Assembly (NCBI RefSeq): GCF_020991275.1 | Contig: NZ_JAJLQY010000004.1 | Location: 310,001 to 374,000 of the forward strand | From: Actinocorallia sp. API 0066 | GTDB taxonomy: Bacteria; Actinomycetota; Actinomycetes; Streptosporangiales; Streptosporangiaceae | Length of the DNA stretch: 64,000 nt | Direction: 5' to 3' | The notes under the pieces: generated by a model | Databases searched by the model: none | What the model saw: the letters and a program-made list of their open reading frames with translations, nothing else | Told to the model about the DNA's origin: nothing | Made by a program: the position numbers and the translations under genes | Shown: positions 27,920 through 36,237 of the stretch, piece after piece | How the letters are laid out: every line of letters begins with the position of its first letter | Position numbering within the stretch: the stretch's first letter is position 1

Positions 27920-30460
27920 ATGTCTCTCGCGGACGCGTGCCAGGCGTTCGGCGTCCACGAGGGCAAGGGCGACCCTGGCGGCGGGCACGGCGTCATCACC
28001 CCCGCCTACGTCGATTACTGCCGACGTGACGTGCTGGCCACCGCCGGACTCATGGCGGCGACGCTCGCGGAATTCGAGCGACACCCCGTCAACCTAACGG
28101 CCCCGTACGCCTACTCACCCGCGTCCATCGCGAAGGCGTACCTGGACGCCATGGGGATCATTCCGCCCCTGGAACGCTGCCCCGACTTCCCGCCGCAGAT
28201 CCTCGGGCACGCCATGTCGGCGTTCTTCGGCGGACGCTCCGAATGCCACATCCGCAACACCCCCGTGCCCATCTCGCTCGTGGACTTCACCAGCATGTAC
28301 CCCACCGTTGACGCCCTGCTCGGACTCTGGCCCCACCTGACGTCATGCACCATCACCGCGACGGACGCCACCGCCGACGTAGCCGCCTGGCTCGACAGCC
28401 TCACCCTTGACGATCTGTTCCGGCCCGAGACCTGGCCCCAGCTCGTTGGCATCGCACAGATCAAGCCGTCCGGCGACATCCTTCCCGTCAAGGCCAGGTA
28501 CGGCACCGACCGCTCATGGTCCAACGCGGTCAACCCCCTCTACAGCCCCGAACCGCTCTGGTTCACCCTCGCGGATCTCGCAGCGTCCAAGATCCTCACC
28601 GGCCACGTGCCGGAGATCCAGGCCGCGTTCCGCTTCGCCCCCGAAGGCACCGCCGACGGCCTCAAGCCCGTCAACCTCCGGGGTGTCCTTCCCGTGGACC
28701 CCGCTGACGGAGACTTCTTCCGCGAAGTCGTCCAGGAGCGCCAGCGACTCAAGACGGCGACGCGGGACCACGATGCCCCGTGCGGGTGCGCTGGCTGCCG
28801 GACGCACGCGTTCCTCAAGATCCTCGCCAACGCGGGAAGCTACGGCATCCATGTGGAGATGCACAGGGAACGGGCATCCGGCCGCAAGCTCACCCCCGTC
28901 CGGGTATACGGCGCTCCCACCGAATCGTGGACCACCCGCGTGGACCGCCCCGAGGCACCCGCCGAACGCTGCTTCCCGCCCCTGGCCGCGTGTATCACGG
29001 GCGCTGGCCGCCTGCTGCTCGCGATGCTGGAGAAGTGCGTCACCGACTCCGGCGGCGTGTGGGCGCTCGCGGATACCGACTCCATGGCGATCGTGGCCGA
29101 CGAGCACGGAACCCTCATCCCGTGCCCCGGCGGCCCCCACCTCACCGACGACGGACGCCCCGCCGTCCGAGCCCTCACCTACAGCCAGGTAGAGCAGATC
29201 AGGCGACGCTTCGACACCCTCAACCCCTACGACCCGGACACCGTGCCCGAACTACTCAAGCACGAACTCTCCGCGTGGTGCCTGGCGATCTCCGCGAAGC
29301 GGTACGCCTGCTACCAACTCCGGCCCGACGGCACGCCCCGCGTGCTCGATCTCCCCGACGACGAGCCCGGCGGCATGGTCAAGCACAGTGAGCACGGACT
29401 CGGGCACCTCCTGAACCCCACCGACCCCGACAGCCCTGATCGGGACTGGATTCGCCAGCTCTGGGAATTGATCATCGCCGATGTCCACGGCGTCAAGGTC
29501 ACCGAACCCGCATGTCTCGACCGACCCGCCCTGTCCCGCACCACGATCACGCGACCCGCCCAACTGCGAGCGTTCAACACCGACCCCGGCCCCTACCGCG
29601 ATCAGATCAAGCCCTGGGGCTTCATGCTCACCGCTCATCTCTCGCTGAACGGACGCCCGGCCAGCGTCGCCCCTGACGCTCCCTTCCTCCTCGTCGCCCC
29701 CTACAACCCCGACCCGTCCACCTGGAACACCCTCGACTGGCGCAACCGCCACGCCCCCGACCAAGGCCCCTACAAGCTCACCACCGACCCCGACGCCTAC
29801 GACGAGACCAACCGCCCGCCCGACACCGCCCGAGCCCGCACCTACCGCGAAGTCCTCAACGCCTACCGGCGACACCCCGAACGCAAGGCGGCGGCCCCCG
29901 ACGGAACCCCCAGCACCCAGGACACCACGGGCCTACTCCGACGCCTCCCCGTCCGAGCCCCCTCCCTCCACCACCTCGGCAAGGAAACCAACGATCTCCA
30001 CGAGGTACAGGCCGGACTGATCAGCGACCCCGACGAAGTACAGGCCGACTACACCGAGCCCGATGCCGCCTGGCGCTCCCTGGCCCTCCGCCTCCTGTCC
30101 CGCATCCCTGCCGACCAACTAGCCCAGTTGATCACCAACGATCCGACGATCAAGGCCACCGTCACCGACCGCACCATCTACCGCATCCGAGCAGGAGCCG
30201 AACCCCAGCCCGACCTACGCCACGCCCTCACCCTCACCGCCCTACGCCTGGCCCTCACCGACCTACCGGACATCCCCACCCGCACCCCCGAACATCCCTG
30301 GCCGTCCGTACTCGGCTACTGGCGAGACCACCACCCCGAACCCACCACCCCCGCCCGAACCTGCCCGTGCGGCTGCGAGACCCCCCTCACTGGCCGCCAG
30401 AGCTACGCCTCCGACACGTGCCGCAAGAGCGTCAGCCGCCGCAACAAGACCACCACCTAA
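27920..30460 (+). CDS. Family B DNA polymerase, N-terminally truncated
   Basis: An 846-residue protein with the family B polymerase motifs in order: exonuclease III-type YCRRD (residues 33-37), motif A DFTSMYPT (Asp122), motif B K300xxxN304xxxYG, motif C DTDS (385-388) and the KRY motif (460-462). A Cys-rich tail (CPCGCETPLTGRQSYASDTC) suggests a zinc site. Homologous sequence continues in frame upstream to a stop at 27785-27787 (for example YRGRFLDVRTLTFALTGK at 27863-27916), but no start codon exists there and the exonuclease I and II motifs are missing, so the 5' end has been lost. Such polymerases are typical of phages, plasmids and linear elements. Whether the fragment is expressed is unknown. 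Confidence 0.75.
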   Translation: MSLADACQAFGVHEGKGDPGGGHGVITPAYVDYCRRDVLATAGLMAATLAEFERHPVNLTAPYAYSPASIAKAYLDAMGIIPPLERCPDFPPQILGHAMSAFFGGRSECHIRNTPVPISLVDFTSMYPTVDALLGLWPHLTSCTITATDATADVAAWLDSLTLDDLFRPETWPQLVGIAQIKPSGDILPVKARYGTDRSWSNAVNPLYSPEPLWFTLADLAASKILTGHVPEIQAAFRFAPEGTADGLKPVNLRGVLPVDPADGDFFREVVQERQRLKTATRDHDAPCGCAGCRTHAFLKILANAGSYGIHVEMHRERASGRKLTPVRVYGAPTESWTTRVDRPEAPAERCFPPLAACITGAGRLLLAMLEKCVTDSGGVWALADTDSMAIVADEHGTLIPCPGGPHLTDDGRPAVRALTYSQVEQIRRRFDTLNPYDPDTVPELLKHELSAWCLAISAKRYACYQLRPDGTPRVLDLPDDEPGGMVKHSEHGLGHLLNPTDPDSPDRDWIRQLWELIIADVHGVKVTEPACLDRPALSRTTITRPAQLRAFNTDPGPYRDQIKPWGFMLTAHLSLNGRPASVAPDAPFLLVAPYNPDPSTWNTLDWRNRHAPDQGPYKLTTDPDAYDETNRPPDTARARTYREVLNAYRRHPERKAAAPDGTPSTQDTTGLLRRLPVRAPSLHHLGKETNDLHEVQAGLISDPDEVQADYTEPDAAWRSLALRLLSRIPADQLAQLITNDPTIKATVTDRTIYRIRAGAEPQPDLRHALTLTALRLALTDLPDIPTRTPEHPWPSVLGYWRDHHPEPTTPARTCPCGCETPLTGRQSYASDTCRKSVSRRNKTTT

Positions 30461-30470
30461 GGAGCACCCG

Positions 30471-30677
30471 ATGCGCAAGAACGCACCCCACAAGCCCAAG
30501 CAGGCCCGCCGACACAAGCCCTACGCCTGGGAACGCGGCAGAGTCCCCAGCGAGACCCCTCCCGGCGAACGCCTGAGAAAGTGCCTCGCCTGCAAGACCG
30601 AACGCAAGGCCCGACACCTCCGTCTCGGCTACTGCCCTTCCTGTTGGAATCCCGAAAACATCCCCCACAACACCTAG
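30471..30677 (+). CDS. Small zinc-ribbon protein
   Basis: A 68-residue basic protein with two CxxC pairs (CLAC and CPSC, 15 residues apart), a zinc-ribbon arrangement. It starts 10 bases after the polymerase stop with AAGGAG just upstream, so it is probably co-transcribed and may be part of the same replication module. No specific family is recognised. Confidence 0.65.
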   Translation: MRKNAPHKPKQARRHKPYAWERGRVPSETPPGERLRKCLACKTERKARHLRLGYCPSCWNPENIPHNT

Positions 30678-30804
30678 CCACGCCCCGGCCCTCCGGGGGT
30701 GCTCAGGGTTCGTGTCTGGCTCCTCTGTCCCGCACATCCCCCCACAGAACGCCGCATACTCCTAGAGTTCGGGGAGAAAGCCGGGAGATGCTGAGGAGCT
30801 AGGC

Positions 30805-31302
30805 GTGGGTGGTATGGGTGAGGCCGAGATCAAGCGGACGTTGGGAATCGACTCGTTTCGGAACGTGTCTAAGGACAAGATTCTCAAGTTTGCGGCGATG
30901 ATGCCCGATCTCGATACCGAGGTCGCCATCAAGATCATCGAGCAGTTCCCGGTGTTCAAAGAGTTCGCCGCTGGAGCCCTGAACACCTTGGAGCGGACGC
31001 ACTCCGCCACGCTCATCGCCAACATGCACAGCCAGGACGCCTTCCACGAAGACCTCCGGGAGACCCGGGAGATCTTCAAGGCGCAGCTGACCGACGATAT
31101 GCCCTCCGAGGACAGGAGGGACATCAACGAGAAGCTCATAGAGCTGGCCCAAATGTCGTACAAGAAGGATTCTGAGAACAAGAAGTCCCTGTCGGAGAAC
31201 CTCAAGACGGTAGGCGTCGTGGTCGGGGTCGTCGCCGGATCAGTCCTCGCTGCCCTCGGTGGCAAGGCCGTAATCGATAGCCTCTCCGACTCGGATAGCT
31301 GA
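30805..31302 (+). CDS. Hypothetical protein with C-terminal membrane segment
   Basis: A 165-residue acidic/helical protein of unknown function. Residues about 130-155 (TVGVVVGVVAGSVLAALGG) form one membrane helix followed by a short Ser/Asp tail; the N-terminal 125 residues are charged and helical, so the bulk is probably cytoplasmic. GTG at 30805 has GAGGAG six bases upstream; ATG at 30814 is an alternative. Base composition is clearly less GC-rich than the core genes, a sign of transfer. Confidence 0.65.
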   Translation: MGGMGEAEIKRTLGIDSFRNVSKDKILKFAAMMPDLDTEVAIKIIEQFPVFKEFAAGALNTLERTHSATLIANMHSQDAFHEDLRETREIFKAQLTDDMPSEDRRDINEKLIELAQMSYKKDSENKKSLSENLKTVGVVVGVVAGSVLAALGGKAVIDSLSDSDS

Positions 31303-31604
31303 CCAACGCAGCGAGAGCCTGTTCCGAGTACGGAGGACCAGGATCTGACCAGTGACGACACGGAGCCCGCAAAGGGCCGTCGCGGTGGGCAGCCTCGGGC
31401 CTCCGCAACCACCAGCCCGTCGCCGTGAAGTCGCCTCCGGCCTCCGGGAGCGCAGGCCGTTAGCGGAGGCAACTCAAGCAATCACGATCACGTTCAGTGG
31501 TGTGTCCGCCTTCACTGACACTCGATCAAGGCTTATCCCTTATCCCCTTCACCCCCGAAACCCGCGCAGCGGCCCGTCCCACCGTGGCGTCCCGAGCCCC
31601 CTCC
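31303..31604. other. Upstream region of the Crp-cyclase cassette
   Basis: This 302-base interval has no supported gene. It contains an inverted repeat, TCAGTG (31494-31499) and CACTGA (31513-31518), about 90 bases before the Crp-type gene. A dimeric regulator such as the Crp protein itself could bind it; this is only a suggestion. Confidence 0.35.
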
Positions 31605-32252
31605 ATGAGACACAGAGTCATGCAGACCGCTTCGAAGGAATGGATGACCCTCTTCCACCACGGCTCACCGCGCACCTACCTTCCCGGCCGCCCCTTGATG
31701 CGCCAAGGCGAGTCGGCCACCCATGTTCTCGCCGTCGTGTCAGGCCAGGTGAAGGTCCTCCAGACGCAGGAGGACGGATCAGAGCTGCTCCTCGCGGTAC
31801 GCGGCCGCGGCGAACTGCTCGGCGAGTACTCGGTGCTCGGCGGCTCGACGCGTTCGGCGACCGTGACGGCGCTGACCCGCGTCGAGGCCAAGATGCTCAC
31901 CGCCGACCGGTTCGTCGTGCTCCTCCAGCGCCACGGCCTCTCCTGGGACCTCCTCCGGCACGCCTACGGGCGGGTCCGCGAGGGCGAGGCGTGGCGCGCC
32001 GAGATGGCGACGCTACCCGCCGGCCGCCTGCTCGCCCGCGCGCTCCTGCGCCTGTCCCAGGCGACCCCCGGCGAAGTCCCCCTGGACCAGACCGACCTCG
32101 GCAGTGCGACCGGCCTGGCGCGCAGTACCGTCGCGGCGGAACTCGGCACGCTGCGTGACCTCGGCGTCGTCGTGACGCTGCGCCGGAGGGTCCGCATCCT
32201 CGACGGCGACGCCCTGGCCGCGCTGGCCGGGCTGAGCCAGCCGAACGTCTGA
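31605..32252 (+). CDS. Crp/Fnr-family cyclic-nucleotide-binding regulator
   Basis: A 215-residue protein with an N-terminal cNMP-binding barrel and C-terminal winged helix (ATGLARSTVAAELGTLRDLG). The phosphate-binding cassette is intact: GEYSVLGG with Gly73-Glu74, followed by Arg83-Ser84-Ala85-Thr-Val, the residues that hold the ribose and cyclic phosphate in Crp. No iron-sulfur cysteines are present, so it is Crp-like rather than Fnr-like. Starts at 31605, 31620 and 31644 are possible; 31644 has the best ribosome site (GAAGGA). It precedes a class III cyclase-like gene by 62 bases, suggesting a local second-messenger circuit. Confidence 0.82.
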   Translation: MRHRVMQTASKEWMTLFHHGSPRTYLPGRPLMRQGESATHVLAVVSGQVKVLQTQEDGSELLLAVRGRGELLGEYSVLGGSTRSATVTALTRVEAKMLTADRFVVLLQRHGLSWDLLRHAYGRVREGEAWRAEMATLPAGRLLARALLRLSQATPGEVPLDQTDLGSATGLARSTVAAELGTLRDLGVVVTLRRRVRILDGDALAALAGLSQPNV

Positions 32253-32314
32253 TTTCAGACATTCCCCGACAGACCGTCGCCGGAAGGTGGAAGCCCCAAT
32301 GAAAGGGCTCCACC

Positions 32315-33073
32315 ATGCACCCGTACCGAGGTCTGTTCGCCGTCGACATCGAGGACTACAGCGGCAACTCCGACAACGAGCTGCCCGTTCTGCACCGCGC
32401 GATGCTCGCCGCCCTCGACACCGCGTTCTCCGGTGCCTCCCTGGCGGACGTATGGGAGGCGGGCCGCCCCCAGACGGCTGGGGACAGTGTCTTCCTACTC
32501 GTTCCGCACGAGGCGCTGCCGCCGCTCGTCCACCCTTTCCCGGATCTGCTGCAGGGCGCGCTGTCAGAACGGGCGCGCGCCCTGCGTGCGGACGGGCTCG
32601 GCCTGCGCCTGCGGATGGCGCTCCACGTGGGGGCGGTGGACGACACCGACCCGGTGACGGCGGGGATCTCCACCGCGACGAACGAAGTGCACCGGCTCCT
32701 GGACTGCGAGCCGGTCCGGGAGGCGCTGAAGGGAAGCCATCCCGACGTCACCCGGCTCGCGGTCTGCCTCTCGGCGCGGGTTTATGAGGACGTCGTCGTC
32801 TCGGGTGCGTCCGGACTGCATCCGAGCCGTCTGGAGCCCGTGCGCGCGCGGGTGAAGCGCTTCGATCAGACCGCCTATCTTTACGTTCCCGTCCCGTCCC
32901 GGCGGGAGCCGCCGTCTCCGGCCGCAGGACAGACGGCCGAACCCGATCCGGCCCCCTCCGGCCCGCTGCCGTCCGGCTTGCCTTCGTGGGGGCCGATCAG
33001 CGTGCAGGGCGACGGCGTGAACAACGCGGTAGGCAACTGGACGCAGGGCAGCTTCCACCAGGGGCGGTCGTGA
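32315..33073 (+). CDS. Class III nucleotide-cyclase-like protein with C-terminal Gly/Asn/Gln motif
   Basis: A 252-residue soluble protein. Residues 5-170 fit a class III nucleotide cyclase domain: FAVDIEDYS with the first metal Asp (11), TAGDSVFLL with the second metal Asp (57), RMALHVGAV, and TNEVHRLLD with the transition-state pair Asn123/Arg127. The usual base-selecting Lys is Gln53 and the usual Asp is replaced (near Ala116), so adenine specificity is not expected. A Pro-rich linker (195-225) leads to the tail VQGDGVNNAVGNWTQGSFHQ, whose core AVGNWT recurs at the start of the next protein. The stop overlaps the next GTG. It could be an active cyclase of unknown base or a ligand sensor. 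Confidence 0.7.
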   Translation: MHPYRGLFAVDIEDYSGNSDNELPVLHRAMLAALDTAFSGASLADVWEAGRPQTAGDSVFLLVPHEALPPLVHPFPDLLQGALSERARALRADGLGLRLRMALHVGAVDDTDPVTAGISTATNEVHRLLDCEPVREALKGSHPDVTRLAVCLSARVYEDVVVSGASGLHPSRLEPVRARVKRFDQTAYLYVPVPSRREPPSPAAGQTAEPDPAPSGPLPSGLPSWGPISVQGDGVNNAVGNWTQGSFHQGRS

Positions 33074-35064
33074 GCACCGCGTCCGCTTTCGCCGGCCCGG
33101 TGGACGCGTCAGGCGACGACTCGTTCTTCGCCGTGGGCAACTGGACGGGAGGAGACTTCGTCCAGCAACAGATCAAGATCATGCGCGGGAACCCGAGCCT
33201 CACGGTGGGCGACGGGCACATCGCGGAGATCCTCTCCTTCCATGTGCCGTGCGCGAACCATGACACCGTGGTCAAGGTGCTCGCGGCGGAGGGCGCGGTC
33301 CTGCTTACCGGACCCGTTGGCGGCGGCCGGCGGACGACGGCGGTCGCCGCCCTGCGGGCCGTCGCGCCGGGTGTCCCGATCCGCGCGTTCTCGCCCGGCG
33401 CGGACGATCCGGAGGAGGTCTCGGCCAATGGGCGGCACGGGTATCTCGTCGCGGCTCCCGACCTGTCCTCGGAATCCGCCAGGACGGCCCTGCTCGACTG
33501 CCTGGAGCGGGCCGGGGCGGTGGGCGCGCACGTGGTCGTGCTCGGCCGCGCGCAGGACACGGCGCGGCTCGACGGGTGGCTCGTCCCCGTCGAGATAGAT
33601 CCGCCGTCCGCGCTCGCCGTGTACCGCCGCCACCTGCGCGCAAGGAGGCTGCCCGACGGGTGGACGTCCTGGGAGGCCGCGGCGAGGCTGCTGGACGGGC
33701 TGCTTCCGGTGGACGGAGGCAGGCTCGCCGAGATCGTCGCGGGCGTCACGCGCAAGGGTGGCCCGCCCGAGGCGCTGCGCGAGGAGGCCGAGCGCTCGTT
33801 CGCGCGTTGGGGCAGCGAGCTGACCGCCTGGTTCTCCCACCATCCCGACCCGTGCGAACGGGCCCTGCTGGCCGCCTCAGCGGTTCTCACGCCCGTCCCG
33901 GCGGACGCGGTGTACGGACCGGCCCGCGCCCTCGCCGCCCGCTTCTCGGTGACGGTGAACGGCGACGGTCTGGTGTGGCCGCCCGTGTCGGCGCTGCGCG
34001 GCCTGCTCGCCGCCGACGAGGCGGCCGACGACGCCGACGGGATCGCCTTCGCCCGGCACGGGTACGCGGCCGCCGTCCTGCACCACCTCTGGACGGAGCA
34101 GCCTCCGGCGCGCGAGCCCCTCCTGTCCTGGTACGCGACGGTACCCGGCGACCCGCAGGTCCCGGAATCGCGGCGGGAGGACCTGGCGCGGGCGTTCACG
34201 GAGTTCGCCGCCGCGCACGGGGCCGCGGCCTTGATCACCGCGACGGCTCGTCGTTGGGCGAGCGCGGGAAGACCCCGGCTCGCCTTCGTCGCACTCGCCT
34301 ACGCCTGCGTGGACAGGAACGCGGGGGCGACCGTACGTCGCGCGCTGTACGAGTGGGCTCGGGCGGCGCGTACCCCGCAGCCGCTCAAGTTGGTCGTGGC
34401 GGCGGTGTGCGAGGTACTCGGGCAGGTCTATCCGACGATGGCCCTCACCCGCCTGAAGCATCTGGCGACCCACGGCGACGACCAGGTCGCGCACGCCGTC
34501 GTGCGGGCGGCGGCCGGGATCGCCTCGGCCGGGCGGCCCGGCCTCGCGCTCGGCGCGGCTTTCGTGTGGTGCGCGCCCGGCGGCGGCGGGCTGTCAACGA
34601 TCGGGCGGACGCGCCGGACGCGTGCGGGGGCGCTGCTCTTCCTGACGCTCACCGCGCCCGACGCCGCACCCGATCCCCTCGACGTGCTGGACCGGCGCGA
34701 CCCGCGCGAGCCGGGTGCGGTGTGGCGGGCCGCGGTGCGGCTGGACGGCGGCCTGTGGCGGCCGGTGCTGCGGCACTGGCTCGACGCGGCGCTCGCCGAT
34801 CCGGAACGGCGCGCCGCGGTGGTGGCCGCCTTGCACGAGGTGCCCTGGGATCCGCTGACCGGGGTGCGTGAGGTCGCCCATGAGGGCCATCCGACCGCCG
34901 CCGCGATCGTCGTTGGCGCGGTGCGGGCGTGGGCCGCCGAGCGCCCCCGTGACCGGGAGCGCAGACGGCTCAGGGAAGACGTCGTCGTGCCTCTCATCGA
35001 ACCGTGGTGGACTCGTCTTCTTCTGGCCGCCTACGTCCGCGTCCGGAGGTTCGCCACGGGGTGA
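33070..35064 (+). CDS. Large helical protein with degenerate P-loop and N-terminal adapter motif
   Basis: A 664-residue protein. Residues 15-34 (GDDSFFAVGNWTGGDFVQQQ) repeat the motif found at the C-terminus of the cyclase-like partner. A P-loop-like strand follows, VLLTGPVGGGRRTTA (77-91), in which the Walker A lysine is Arg; a Walker B-like GYLVAAPDL lies near residue 137. The remainder is alpha-helical, and a basic, tryptophan-containing C-terminus (EPWWTRLLLAAYVRVRRF) may be amphipathic. The layout resembles inactive STAND-like conflict NTPases of actinobacteria. GTG at 33070 overlaps the cyclase gene stop (GTGA). Function unknown; nucleotide hydrolysis is unlikely. Confidence 0.65.
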   Translation: MSTASAFAGPVDASGDDSFFAVGNWTGGDFVQQQIKIMRGNPSLTVGDGHIAEILSFHVPCANHDTVVKVLAAEGAVLLTGPVGGGRRTTAVAALRAVAPGVPIRAFSPGADDPEEVSANGRHGYLVAAPDLSSESARTALLDCLERAGAVGAHVVVLGRAQDTARLDGWLVPVEIDPPSALAVYRRHLRARRLPDGWTSWEAAARLLDGLLPVDGGRLAEIVAGVTRKGGPPEALREEAERSFARWGSELTAWFSHHPDPCERALLAASAVLTPVPADAVYGPARALAARFSVTVNGDGLVWPPVSALRGLLAADEAADDADGIAFARHGYAAAVLHHLWTEQPPAREPLLSWYATVPGDPQVPESRREDLARAFTEFAAAHGAAALITATARRWASAGRPRLAFVALAYACVDRNAGATVRRALYEWARAARTPQPLKLVVAAVCEVLGQVYPTMALTRLKHLATHGDDQVAHAVVRAAAGIASAGRPGLALGAAFVWCAPGGGGLSTIGRTRRTRAGALLFLTLTAPDAAPDPLDVLDRRDPREPGAVWRAAVRLDGGLWRPVLRHWLDAALADPERRAAVVAALHEVPWDPLTGVREVAHEGHPTAAAIVVGAVRAWAAERPRDRERRRLREDVVVPLIEPWWTRLLLAAYVRVRRFATG

Positions 35065-35120
35065 GGCTTCGGCAGGCGAAGGCATCGCCGCAGTTGGCGC
35101 GCTGCCGGGAGACGGCGAAG

Positions 35121-35146
35121 GGTGACGGCCGGGAGGGGCCGTCACC
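35121..35146. terminator. Hairpin between convergent genes
   Basis: A perfect 10-bp stem, GGTGACGGCC and GGCCGTCACC, with a 6-base loop lies between the plus-strand cassette (ending 35064) and the minus-strand BMP lipoprotein gene (ending 35162). It can serve either direction. Confidence 0.75.
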
Positions 35147-35161
35147 CTGGTGGGGTGGGGG

Positions 35162-36154
35162 TTAGGGGAGTTTGATGTCGCCGTTGGTGAGGGCTTCCTT
35201 GACTTCGGTCATCTTTGTCGCGGTTTCGGGGGTGGGGTCGCAGAGGATGATGTCGGTGGCGTTGGTGCCGGAGGCCATGCCGAAGGGGACCTGGGCGGCC
35301 TTGTAGGTGCCGTCCAGGACGGCGTTGACGGCGTGTTCGAGTTCGGCGCCGGTGTCGCTCTTGACGTAGCCGGCGTAGCCGGGCTCGGAGCCGCACTCCT
35401 TGACCAGGGGGCCTCCGATGACGGTGGCGTCTCCGTTGAGGGCGGCCTGGACGAGGCCCTGCTTGCCCAGGTTGAGCTGCTGGCCGAACGCCTGGGCGCC
35501 GCCGCCTACCATGGCCTGCCCTGCCTGGCGGGCCTTGGCGACGTCGTTGAAGTCGCCGACGTACTGCGGCTTGAGCACCTCGACGTCGGGGCGGACGTGC
35601 TTGGCGCCCTGCGCGAACGCCTCGGCCGTCTTGACGATCGCGGGCAGCTCCATGCCGCCGACGAACCCGACCTTGCCGTCCTTGCTGATGAGGGCGGCGT
35701 AGGCCCCGGCGAGGAAGCCGCCGTCGGCCTGGACCGGGTCGTAGTAGGCGAGGTTCGTGAGCGGGACGGCGTCGGACGGGCCGCCGATCTCGACGAACTT
35801 GACGTCGGGGAACGTCGGGGCGACCTGCCTGAGCACGGAGTCGGTCTGGCCGCCGAACGAGACGACGAGGTCGGCGCCGGTCGCGAGGCGGGTGAGGACC
35901 TGCTGGTAGTCGGCGGCGGCGACCTGCTCGACCTTGGTGAGCGCGACCTTGTCCGAGAGGTTCTTCTCGATCCGCTGGTAGCCCTCGTAGCCGGACTGCA
36001 TGAAGCCGTCGTCGGACAGCGAGCCGGGGAACATGACGCCGACCTTGATCTTGTCGGCGCCGCCGTCCGCGTCGGAGCCGGAGTCGCCGCCGCAGGCGGT
36101 GGCGGTGAGTCCGACGGCGAGCAGGGCCGCCGCGGCGAGGGAGGTCTTGTGCAT
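35162..36154 (-). CDS. BMP-family ABC transporter substrate-binding lipoprotein
   Basis: A 330-residue secreted lipoprotein: signal peptide ending TATAC with lipidated Cys21, a short Gly/Ser/Asp linker, then a basic-membrane-protein fold (KVGVMFPGSLSDDGF, VVSFGGQ, KVGFVGGMELP). BMP proteins bind purine and pyrimidine nucleosides for uptake; an analogous small ligand is expected here. An 18-bp palindrome identical in core to that before the ABC operon lies 25 bases upstream of the start, so it has its own GntR-controlled promoter. It is separated from the amidohydrolase gene by 83 bases. Confidence 0.9.
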   Translation of the reverse strand: MHKTSLAAAALLAVGLTATACGGDSGSDADGGADKIKVGVMFPGSLSDDGFMQSGYEGYQRIEKNLSDKVALTKVEQVAAADYQQVLTRLATGADLVVSFGGQTDSVLRQVAPTFPDVKFVEIGGPSDAVPLTNLAYYDPVQADGGFLAGAYAALISKDGKVGFVGGMELPAIVKTAEAFAQGAKHVRPDVEVLKPQYVGDFNDVAKARQAGQAMVGGGAQAFGQQLNLGKQGLVQAALNGDATVIGGPLVKECGSEPGYAGYVKSDTGAELEHAVNAVLDGTYKAAQVPFGMASGTNATDIILCDPTPETATKMTEVKEALTNGDIKLP

Positions 36155-36178
36155 CGGGGGTCTCCTCTGGCCAGAGCC

Positions 36179-36196
36179 TTAGTGGTATACCGTTAA
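36179..36196 (-). promoter_or_regulatory. GntR-type operator before the BMP gene
   Basis: TTAGTGGTATACCGTTAA is a near-perfect palindrome centred on GGTATACC. It differs by one base from the site at 41879-41896. FadR-subfamily GntR proteins bind such TGGTATACCA-like sites, and the GntR gene at 41999 is the obvious candidate. Confidence 0.8.
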
Positions 36197-36237
36197 GTCA
36201 AGTGGGCGATCGTTTCGGCGTGGTTTCACCGACGTAA

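Noticed and set aside
25722-31604. Integrated element with tRNA attachment site and integrase
   Set aside because: No tRNA, direct att repeats, integrase or excisionase was found; the patch is called accessory on composition and gene content only.
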